Below, in pieces: positions 54,142 to 64,000 of a DNA stretch of 64,000 bases (position 1 is its first letter; every line of letters starts with the position of its first letter). Location of the stretch: assembly GCF_041260155.1 (NCBI RefSeq), contig NC_091942.1, positions 7,192,001 to 7,256,000 on the forward strand. The letters run 5' to 3'. Position numbers and translations under genes: made by a program. This DNA is from Ptychodera flava. Its lineage: Eukaryota; Hemichordata; Enteropneusta; Ptychoderidae. The notes under the pieces are model-generated. The model was given only the letters and a program-made list of their open reading frames with translations. It did not search any database and was not told the origin of the DNA.

Positions 54142-54324
54142 CTAATTTTTTTCAGATAAATCTAAGGGCACCAGCCATGCAGTACATTGGTACTGTCATG
54201 TATTTGAACGTTTAGAAATAGTCAAGTTGACTATTTGTGTTTAAGTGGTTAATTAAAATGCTGGTATTGTACCGTTTATATTTTGATAAAGAACTACAAA
54301 ATCATTTAGATATTTTTATTTCCT

Positions 54325-54425
54325 CTGTCTCTGTCTCTCTGTCTTTCTTTCTCTCTCTGTCTCTGTCTCTCTGTCTCTGTCTCTGTCTGTCTGTCTGCCT
54401 GTCTGTCTCTGTCTCTCTCTCACTC
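54325..54425. repeat. CT-rich microsatellite
   Basis: CTCTGTCT/TCTC run, expanded relative to its paralogue at 25487-25530. Confidence 0.9.
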
Positions 54426-55130
54426 ACTCACTGTTAATGATATTGTACAGAGCGGTTACATTCCAGCTGTCGCATGCAACAAACATAAATCATAACTCAG
54501 CAGGGCTGTTAAAGGTGTGCTGGATAAATGCCTGTGACGCTATACTGCTTGCACTGTAACGCACCTGCCAAAATGCTGTTGCTAGAGATTTATATTGAAA
54601 GCATCTGGCTGTTTGGATATATTGACGTTATCATCACATGTGTTCCTGGCGTGTTTCTATCCATTTGATGAGTCGTTTAAAATAACATGGATATTGATGA
54701 CCAAGATAAACACCTTAATTAAAAATGACTGTCTTTTATTACATTAATTTTCTTTTTCGTTAGTCCGTTAGAATATTTTGAGAATAATGCTATAGATTGT
54801 GTCCTTTCATGAAATGGCAACATAATCAAATTATAATGTGAAAACGGATAATAATGCATATACGTAAACCAATAAAATTGCATTCCTTGATTTGCAGTAT
54901 AGAGGCACGTACAATAACGACTTACTGGAAGACATTTCTTGAGGCTGTATACGCTCACATTGTTAAGCACCGATATAATTTGAACAGACATATTTCAGCT
55001 CAACGTTTAAATGAAGTCCCATTTAACCAACAGGGATTGCTTCAGAGATTATTTATAGTTCTTGTAGGTCAGATATTACTTATAGGATAGGTATTTGTAA
55101 TTTGTGTTATTTTGTATGACTTATCATCAT

Positions 55131-55634
55131 TTATAAAAAGCCACATGCTCATTTCGTGGGGCGATTCGCCAGAATACATAGCATGACGAGAAAATAGATA
55201 CGTCTAGTCCCCACTGAATCAACTAAAAAGGGTCAGAGGGTATTGTTTAAAGAAGATTTGTTTTGACCAAATTTGGAAAAGCGCCCGGTCACGTGACCGT
55301 AGTGTCGTTTGCAGCTTTGAAACAATGGCGGTTGACTAGAACGTGATGTGCGCCCGGGATGAGCAACAAGCCTCTCTCTGAAAGATAGATTTTCAATTCA
55401 AACAGCGTAGGAACTTGAACAACTCATCGACGAAAAAGATTCAAGTACTACCAAGGATATCGCTAGGTATGCTTAGAATATTTTTGGAAGAAAGTGGTAC
55501 CATGTATAGTACTGCTGTAACCGGTGTGGAAATATCGCCATGTGAAGTTGTCAAAATGGATTGTTGCGGTGCAAAATATCAAGAGAAACACATTAAAACC
55601 TGTAACATAATACATGAGCGTGTGTCGTGTTATA
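55131..55634. mobile_element. MITE-like element with TIR, copy 3
   Basis: Duplicate of 26235-26721: TTATAAAAAGCCACATGC at the left, CGTGTTATAA at the right end. Shares the TCGCCAGAATACAT and GGAACTTGAAC blocks. Confidence 0.72.
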
Positions 55635-55647
55635 AAACACCTATAAC

Positions 55648-55755
55648 CTGGTCTTTATTCAGGCTATAGCGCCCGTACATCTCTCGGCCTACGGCCTTGG
55701 AAAATAGCCATGTGTTTCTGGTAACTTACGGTCTCTCTGGGTAATAAACGGCACT
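55648..55755. repeat. hairpin repeat, degraded copy
   Basis: Retains GGCTATAGCGCCCGT, TCGGCCTACGG and TGTGTTTCTGGTAAC; the left arm is partly deleted. Paralogue of 26735-26880. Confidence 0.6.
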
Positions 55756-55757
55756 AT

Positions 55758-55828
<71 letters not shown>

Positions 55829-55870
55829 TCTATTTATTTATTTATTTATTTATTTATTCGTCTATTTATA
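55752..55870. repeat. (ATTT)n microsatellite
   Basis: About 120 bp of ATTT at the site that carries (TA)n in the other duplication copy. Confidence 0.95.
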
Positions 55871-56179
55871 TATTTATTTATTCACAATGAATTATTTCCC
55901 ACTTAAAGGCACAAATCGGAGAGATGACCAAACAAGGTTGGTATCTTCCATTGGGTCCTTTAAACAATAACAACAAAAAATAAGGTTAAAGTCTTTATAG
56001 ACTATGAGGACAAAAAAGCAAACGTGAATAAAAGCAACGGAATTTCGGAAGAAGCAATTTCACAGTGGAAGCTGCACGTGTGTGATGATCGTGAACATTT
56101 CTGATTGGAACGATTGCTAATATAAGATAAGGTGGCACTAAATTCATGATACATATACATGTTAAAATACAGGTAAAAT

Positions 56180-56620
56180 AAAAACACGTTGCTTGATAGA
56201 TAAAACAGCAGCCAACTCAAAAAGGAGACCAGTTGAAGTCATAAAATCAGCACCGAAAATAACTCTAAGCGCTCTCTTTTGTAACTTATACAATCTGTCA
56301 ATATTCTTGGCAGTCGTAATTCCCCATACAACACAGCTATAGTCTAAGGGTGATTATATTAAACCGAAGTACAAAGTTTTTTCTAAGGTGGAGCGGAATG
56401 ACTTTGTACAAACGTCGAAGTAGGCCTATTCTCTTATTGGATAAAACGCAGGCCTTATCAATATGGTTATCAAAAGACATTACATTGTCTAAAGCTACTC
56501 CCAAAATATTTTTAAAAGGAACACAAGAGATTTTATGTTCCTTAATCGATATATCAAGAGCGTTCTCCAGTGTCTAAGCATTGTATATTTTTTGCCGTGA
56601 GCCAACTAGCATTATCTTCG
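56180..56620 (-). pseudogene. LINE reverse transcriptase fragment, unit 2
   Basis: Paralogue of 28141-28470, extending further upstream on the minus strand. Contains the RPTSTFVQS-type shifted remains of the same block and several stops. No intact domain. Confidence 0.55.
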
Positions 56621-56917
56621 TTTAACCTTCGCTGATAATCATGCCATTAACTTTTACCCAATTGGAAAAGGGTAACTTCATTTTGAAGTGAACGATTTAC
56701 ATGGGAGATTGAAGCTCCCGTCGTTAGAAAAGTCTGACCGTCAGGATACATATCAAGATTTGAATTTTATTATGAGAGTGGTAAGTCATTCATAATGATT
56801 GTGAGGAGAAGAGGAATTATAGCCCTCATGACCAGGTATAGGTGTTCAATATTAAACAGCAAAGTCATAATTCATAGTTAAGCATAAAGGTGATGCTGAA
56901 TAATGTTTCAGCAAGTT

Positions 56918-59900
56918 TCATTCCTTCTTAGTCATGAATGTCGGGCAAATTGGTACGTAGCGGGTCCATTTCCATTTCCTGAGGCAGGACATGCAAAATG
57001 GTAAGTCGTACGATTTCATCCCTTTGTTCTCGGCATCTAGCTCACCATACTCTCTCCATGACAACAAACCTCTCTCCTTAATGGTCCCTGCAAAAAGGAT
57101 ATTGTTTTTTTCAAAAGTCTTCGAGTATGGTAACCTTTATGAGTGATTTTCCAAGCTAACCTTTAGGTAATCAAATCAAATATTTATTTCTTCGACTTTG
57201 AGTGCCTATACTTAAGACCTTGGTCAACATTCATTGTAAAAAAATTTTGCTGATGGAAACGTTGCGAATTTCTCAAACTCGCACTGTTACTACATGTTAT
57301 TAATTAAAGGCGACGTTTACCTAGCTCTGACTAATAAAGCCATTGTTCATTTTGTGTTCGTCAATAGATCCCCCCGGTTCTGGATAGTCTTGTTTTATCG
57401 TAGTACCATTTGAAGTTTAATTATATCCTGATATTGACTTGACCTGGTTACTGAAATCACATTCGCCGTGTATGTATGTGTATGGATGTTATGAGAAAAC
57501 GTCAAGTGAATGAACAAACTGTACATTTAAAGGAATTCAGTATAACAAGTGCTGTATTTAAAGCACATTTGAACTGTTCCAATATTTACCTGGAATTGTG
57601 TTGTCCAATACAAATCCCACTAAACCTCCGACTAACATTCCTGTTTTTAGTATTATGTCCAGTACCTGATCAGCTTCGAAACTCCCTGGAATTAGAGTGT
57701 ATGTGAATGAAACACTATTATATGCATCGAAATAAGTGTATTAAATAAACTAAAGTACACGTGGCAGGTTATTTGTATTTTACACCCAACGTTGCATTCA
57801 AAACGAAAACTTTGACCGGAAGGCAAATAATTACTTGCATTTGTAACATGTCATTAAACCCCACTGCGGTGGTCTTTGTCGCCGTCGGTCAGTACCGACG
57901 TGTCTCAAATGTAGCGCAATATTATTGCATACTTCAATATGTGCAATTTTGTCGATTGCAGTCCCCTTCCCTATTCCTGCACTTAAATAAATGATCAAGG
58001 AAAATAAGCCCATCTGTATTAAAATGCCCGTTTTTCCGACAGCACCCTGCGTCAATACGTAGGCTGAGGACTTGGGATTTGAGTGGGTGAAAGTAAAAGT
58101 TGAAATCCGTAAGTAGGTACTTGCAAACCCATTTTGGTTTGAGAAACTCGAATTTGTAGATTTTTAAAGGAGGAGAATAATTCCGTTACTGAGAGCTACC
58201 GACCTGTCTGAATTATGCCCGGCTCAGAATTCAAATATACCGGTAGCATTACTCCACTGATGAAAGCGAACCCGAAAATGGATAGGTTTCTGGTCGAGGT
58301 AATATCAGTGTACTTCAGATAAGAGACACCGATAGACACGATGAGACCTGTGTGGTCGAAACAAGTATGGATATCAGTGATATCATGAGGTTATTACAGA
58401 CAATGCACGAGGACAGTAGCGCAGGGCAAAAGAAATATCGTACGTAACGCTCACTGTGTTCGGCTTTTTAGCGCACGATCAATGCTATTGTTCTCGATAG
58501 TAAACGTATAATTTTATAATAGCATGGTACTGCTGGAAGTCAAATTGTCATTTCTTTCTTTATGATGAACTTTAGGCGATTGACTTGATTTCGGTAAAAA
58601 AGCTTTGCAAAGAGATTCGCCACATATTTAGCCTGAGAGATATTTAAAATCAAGAGATGACGTATTTCCTATATTGACCCTTTTAAGTAGGCAGTACATG
58701 TATATTAACCGATATTTTTACGGCCAAAACTCGGTATATTTCCGTAAATTAAATTCAGCTCCACTGACCGTAACACCTGTTTTTATGAAGCGATTTTCTC
58801 CTACGACGACTCACAGATTTTCGTATGGCGGGTGCAAGAATACGGACGGATATGTACATATTTCGATACATAGACTTCACTTGTTAATTGTATAACTACA
58901 GAAGTCCGTAGTTTTCTATTTCTTGTTGTATTGCCCTCTTTGCACAGAGTTTGCCTGATGTCCGTGTTTGTCGATGCGTACACATTTACAAACACGTCTG
59001 TGGCAACAATTTTTCGTTTTTCTTATCGGTATATTCGCCTACTTTTTATCTTACTAAACCCTCTAAAATTAATGAATTATGTTTTTCAAATGTTTTTCAG
59101 GAAATATCATAAACGTTGAATTGTTCTGCTTTCAGTATCGATAAAAGTAAAATTATAAACGACACAAAGTAAAAGTGTAAAAATCAAAGTGAAGAAACTA
59201 CTTCCTATTTTACCTAACTTTAAGGTAGTATGCGCCTCGAAAGGAAAGGACAAACTTTCGTAAAAACTTTCCTAGAGGAATTTTTCAATTATTCTCTTTC
59301 AAAATCAAGAATACAATCTGGAGTCACCGTGCAAACTTTGGTACCAGAGAAACAAACAACTCAAGATTTACCGACATTTAAAATGGCCGCTACACCTGTG
59401 TTAACTCTATGGAGAAAAATAACATTTTCGAAAAGCCGGTGAAAAGTTTTCTTACACCAAGAGCTTTAAAACTCACCCTACAAGTAAGTGGTAGATCAGG
59501 AAAGAATTGTAAAAGTTTGATAGTCCTAATATCTTTCCCCGAGGTGCGTTCTACTTTAATCTCACAAATAGTCTTCTTACCTGAAATAGTCCACATGACA
59601 CCTCCAACTATAGGCGCAGGTATCGAGGCTACAACGGCTCCAACCTTGCCAACTATGGCGAATATAAAGAGCAGCAGACTGGTCCACTGCATCACTCGAC
59701 GACTAGCAACCTGAGTGGAAGATGAGCACAGTTTTGCTTGGGAAAAAATCGCCGTTATGGCAACCTCTTCGACTAGCAACTGTTATTTAGTATGTTGATT
59801 AGGTGGTGCAATCACTTTCTTGGCTGATATTGCTGGCTACGTGTACGTTAGCAACGAGCAAACATGGGGGTTAATATATTTCTTTCTTATGTTATTTAAA

Positions 59901-62900
59901 ACACAATATATCCCGGGCAATTATACCATAAACAAAAATTTATGAAAACAATAAATTAGGCATAGCCGCAATACATTTACTACAAAAGAGGCATTCTCAA
60001 CTATGATTTAGTTTGGAACGATGTTCGATGGATAAGCTCGGCAAATGACACTCATTAGGTTAGTTTCTCGAAATTTTAAACGACACTTTTCATGCGTTTG
60101 CACCCATTACCTTGGTAATAGCAATGGCGCCAGTGTTCGACGAATACGACGTCACTCCTAAAGAGCCCCACATTCCAGCGAACACACAGGCTAGTCCCTC
60201 CACTGCAATACCGCGATTTAAAGCATGGTCAGGTGGTGGAGGGGCTCCACACATGGCGGCACATGCGTAGTAGTCACCAATTGACTCGATGATTGAAGTG
60301 ACAACACCAGAACACATACCAATAACTGCTGCCACACTAACCGTTGGTACACCCCATCGAACTAGAAAAAAGATACCATTGCATGTTTAATACCTTCTTT
60401 TAAAAACGATTAACTATGGGCATGTAATGAGATTCAGATGAACGGTAAACGATTCTTCTAGAAGAGTATTAGTTGTCCTAAAATCTTGTCAATCATTCCT
60501 TAGTTTTCAACCGATGCCTTTTTCGCATTATCTGTCTGTAATCAAGTACCAATGAAATCAAATAGTTTTCAAAGTCTTAAAATAAGTTTTTTTTTGTCTT
60601 GTAGAGAAGTTTACTTCAGTCGATTAATCCTTTCATCATCATTATATTTCACCAAGTCAATTTGTTGTTTCCATTTTGGTTGGACCTTCACACAGTTGAC
60701 ATTAGCAGAAAAGTGACTGTTTGAGATGCGCTTTTAATGGGATGTGTAAAAACTTACATGGAAGAGGGAACCAGACCCACGGAATAGACGCAATGCTTTC
60801 AGCATTTCGGTCAGTTCTTGATTGGTAAGACGGGTCTGATTGATCGTCGGTGAACACACCAGCTTCGGTCAAGATGTAACAGAACAACCATGAGATCAAT
60901 ATAGCCAAGATTACCTGAAATGAGAGGGATCGAGTTAAACCAAGCATTGCCATCTACGACAACACGAGGTTAAATTCAAACTTTCTTGATAACATTAAAC
61001 TCAACTTATTCATGATACAGTGGAAAACCTGCCTAAATGGTTGCATAGTGTGAATCAATAACGTATACATACACCACAATAGTCATACAACGTAGGTGAA
61101 TGTGTTTGTTAAGTCATGACGTTGCTACGTTTCTGTGTACTTGCAAAAAGGACGGACAAACTCCTAGTGGATGAATGCCAGTCAAGAAAGCTAACATTAG
61201 CACTTACAGGAAAAAGCATGAATATTTTGGCGCCATCGATGTAACATCTCCTTTGCTTCTTAACTGTGCACCATGGATAGGGTATTTTGATTTTGCCCAT
61301 GTACAGGTAGAAGACTATGATAAGACCCGCCGTTCTGACAATCAGATGAGAAAATTTCCATCAGTAACAAAGTTATCACTATATGTAGTATGCTTCTCTT
61401 GTAGGTGGAGTCCACAAATTTAAGATACCCTTACCAGTAGATATTATGTGTCATTTATAACATTAGCATACGGCTATTAGCCATTCGCTTAGCTTTGAAG
61501 ATCTTAATTTGAAAACGACAGTGATTATGTTAACGTATTCATTGAAAGGATATAAATCTGCAAACAATCTTAGGAAGGTGTCTTAACTTTAAGCTAATCG
61601 TAACATGATACTAGATATTATCTGATAAACACGCCGATATGCTATCATCGTGATTAAGAATCCCTCTGTCCAAAATGTTAGCAACAGTGTGTGTTTTTAA
61701 TTTCAGTATTTTGGTCTTTTTCCAACTAAAAACAAGTGTATAAACAAAGACAAACTCAATAGACGTTTTACTTAGGTTAGTTCGCTTCTGGAAAGTGAAA
61801 GACTTAAACTTTTGCTCAAACTTTCGTCAATGAAACTTTCGACCTTTGTCTTATCAAGGCAAAAAGTAAAATCAGGGGTCACCGTGCAAACTGTGGTACT
61901 AGAGAGAAAAATTACCTAAGATTTCCAGATATATAGAAAATTGAAAATGGCCGCCATCCCTGTTTTAACTCTATGGGGAAGAATAAAAAATTCGAATAGC
62001 TAAGACGGTGAAAACTTTTCTTTCAGCAAGACCTTTAAAAGGAGCCCCACGAGTGATAGGTCAGAAGAGAATTGGTAAATTTGAAAGCCCGAATTTCTGT
62101 CCCCGAGGCCGAGTTAGGTATGGAAACGCGCATGAGCACAAGTTTATACCGCTGAGATATACTATCTCTGCAAAAGTATGAGTATTTGGACAGGCAGTTG
62201 AGAACTGCTCTGCAAAAGGGTCTTGTGTACGATGATGTAAAACTATGGAAATTTCATGCGATGATCTCGGAATGTCGACCAATCGCACTTTTGACTTTAT
62301 CTCGACCTCCTCATTTATGTGAATTGAAAATTTTATTTTCGAGAAAAGCGTATAGCTTGGGATCGAGTAAATTTCACGAAACTATTAAAGGAAATTAAAG
62401 ATAACTCAATCGAGGTTAAATATCAGCGAGCAATTGCTGGCTGTATAATATGAAATCAGTGAAATATTTTGTGACACATAATTTTAAATGACATGTTCAA
62501 CAGGAAAATGAGTGCATACTTACAGGGAGGCAATACCCCAGTGCATCTTGGTGTTTGCCAGAGCAATTTCACCGAGAGCCAGTCCGAGCAGTGAGAACGT
62601 TGGAGCCACAGTAAGCGGTCCGACGTAGCGCATAAGAAAGCCGACTACACCTGATAATCCAAGAACGATTTGGACACATGCCGCGACCATGGTTGCCCCT
62701 TGAATCTGAAGTAATGTAATGCCGATAAGAACATGTTAAACCTTTAATTTATAATGTCTGATTTACCATGTTTTGCCAGTTCTTTTAAATTTTTTATCAA
62801 ATTTAAAACACAAATTTCGGGGTAGTAACACTAGACTAGAACCTGTATTCGCACTGCACTGAATTCTGATCTTACCTCCGCGATTCTCTCCTTATACGTA

Positions 62901-62946
62901 ACTTCATTCTCCACGGTAGTGTTCTCAGTGTCGTTGAAGTTGAGAT
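56918..62946 (-). CDS. SLC23A1-like: SLC23-family nucleobase/ascorbate transporter, copy C (exons 4-12, 5' part off window)
   Basis: Partial gene, closest to gene B. Exons on the minus strand: 62876-62946, 62524-62705, 61208-61334, 60758-60914, 60111-60361, 59581-59710, 58204-58347, 57590-57685, 56918-57087. Every length and phase equals that of B, with AG/GT borders and no stop or shift, so it looks functional. It keeps two loop sequons (NDT, NTT), [16 protein letters not shown] and the [13 protein letters not shown] tail. The NAT signature reads [10 protein letters not shown]: serine replaces the Gln of B (TCG for CAG, two base changes) and departs from the family consensus Q/E/P. Exons 1-3 are not present up to 64000. 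In B exon 3 lies only 675 bp upstream of exon 4, so intron 3 is longer here or the 5' end differs. Confidence 0.92.
59220..59559 (+). mobile_element. TTAA-flanked MITE-like element, gene C intron 9
   Basis: TTAAGGTAGTATGCGCC at the left and GGTGCGTTCTACTTTAA at the right. Paralogue of 31351-31712. Present in both genes, so older than the duplication. Confidence 0.68.
61772..62110 (+). mobile_element. TTAA-flanked MITE-like element, gene C intron 5
   Basis: Uninterrupted paralogue of 33918-35678, with AAAATGGCCGCCATCCCTG and TTTCTGTCCCCGAGG. The right end is eroded. Confidence 0.62.
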
Positions 62947-64000
62947 CTGGAAAACATCAGCATCAATTATAAAAGTTTTCGGACAGGAAACAAATGCTTA
63001 ATCCTTACAGCCCCAATAGTGTGGAGTCCATGAAAAAAGTGCAGTAAGATTTGTCAAGTCTCTACTGGAGGTAAACATTGCCATGTCATGTATTGGTTGT
63101 GGAAGGTTTTCTCGAGAGGATAATACTATATATTTGAGAAGACAGTGAAAATGTATTAATCGGTGTGAAATATTTGTAAATTAAAAAAGTTCCTTCTCTA
63201 CGCAGACTTTGCGTATCCGGTGGGACAAAGCTATGTGTCCCTCTTGGCATATCGAAATAAAGAAGATATGAGGGGGTCTTTTGAGAACCTTTTTTGATAA
63301 AAAAGCGAATAAAATATATTATATATATCGTCACAATCAACTGAAGAGTCACAAACAGATGACAACATCAATGACAACGATAATGATGTCATATCAACAG
63401 TAACAACAAGGATGATTGTCCCTAATGCGAACTCGATGAAAAATCAAAAGGAATTAAGGATATAAAGCAAGAAAGTATTCCGTAAACAATCATGAAATAT
63501 CAAGGTTCAAAACTTCCCGTAGGGAGCATTCGTTTTGTTCGGCGCGGGGGGGTGGGGGTTCGGTGGAATTTGAGCGACAAATGAAATATAAAAGCGACCA
63601 CCTCTCAATAAAATTTCTAAAATTCATCAATTGTAAAATTTGACCACCCCCACCCAAAAAATAATCAGATTTGGTTCATTAACCCTACGCATCCTATGGC
63701 CCTGGGCTGGAAATTAGGCTATTCAAAAGTGTTTGCAAGAAGAAGAGTCACCCACCCCTTGAATTTTCATGCACAAAACAGCGACCCTCCCCCAGATGTC
63801 ACAGTCCGTATCAATATATCGTATCGTATATAACATCTTAATTGAATTATAATTTTACATTTGACCTTTGGACTTTCAAAGAATCCTTTTTGAACTTTAC
63901 AAATAATCACTGGATGAAATTTAAATATCATGTTGGTTTTTCAGATCTGTTCTTTCAAATTTAATATTGTCGTCACGTACATTTATATCATTGTCAAACT
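62947..64000. other. gene C intron 3 or upstream DNA, no exon seen
   Basis: Homology to gene B intron 3 runs to about 63375 (37132) and then stops at ACAACATCAATG. Beyond that are G- and C-rich runs (63545-63560, 63640-63790) and no exon. Confidence 0.6.

Overview
The window is animal (metazoan) nuclear DNA. It is AT-rich and intron-rich, with canonical GT-AG splice sites, many tetranucleotide microsatellites, and remnants of L2/CR1-type, Penelope-like and Ty3/gypsy retroelements plus foldback and MITE-like DNA elements. The mix suits a marine invertebrate such as a hemichordate, echinoderm, lancelet or lophotrochozoan. I cannot fix the phylum from the sequence.

The only conventional protein genes I can support are three tandem genes, all on the minus strand, for SLC23-family transporters (nucleobase/ascorbate, NAT family). 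Gene A (6523-9321) shows coding exons 1-5, and its 3' half lies beyond the left edge. Gene B (29235-40288) is complete: 12 coding exons giving 601 codons plus stop. Gene C (56918-62946) shows exons equivalent to 4-12, and its 5' part lies beyond the right edge or is lost. Exon lengths and phases match exactly between copies (164, 95, 71, 182, 127, 157, 251, 130, 144, 96, 170 nt for exons 2-12 where present).

Genes B and C lie in a tandem segmental duplication. About 11.5-37.1 kb pairs with about 46.5-63.4 kb, in the same orientation. Later insertions broke this homology, so one copy often shows the empty site of an element present in the other. The 11.5-37 kb copy alone carries a 3.7-kb L2-like element, a gypsy fragment next to a palindromic satellite, a 147-bp-period repeat element and a 654-bp foldback. 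The other copy alone carries a Penelope-like remnant, a short L2 3' end and a 761-bp element with terminal inverted repeats.

Layout: 0.2-5.8 kb is a 5.5-kb giant inverted repeat of ~400-bp units inside gene A intron 5. Gene A occupies 6.5-9.3 kb. From 9.3-29 kb lies repeat-rich intergenic DNA. Gene B runs 29.2-40.3 kb, with more repeat-rich intergenic DNA at 40.3-56.9 kb. Gene C occupies 56.9-62.9 kb, and 63-64 kb is non-coding. The three genes probably give related plasma-membrane permeases. Small changes at family-signature residues (Q/S in the NAT motif, H/Q in the first-helix QH motif) suggest possible divergence in substrate handling.
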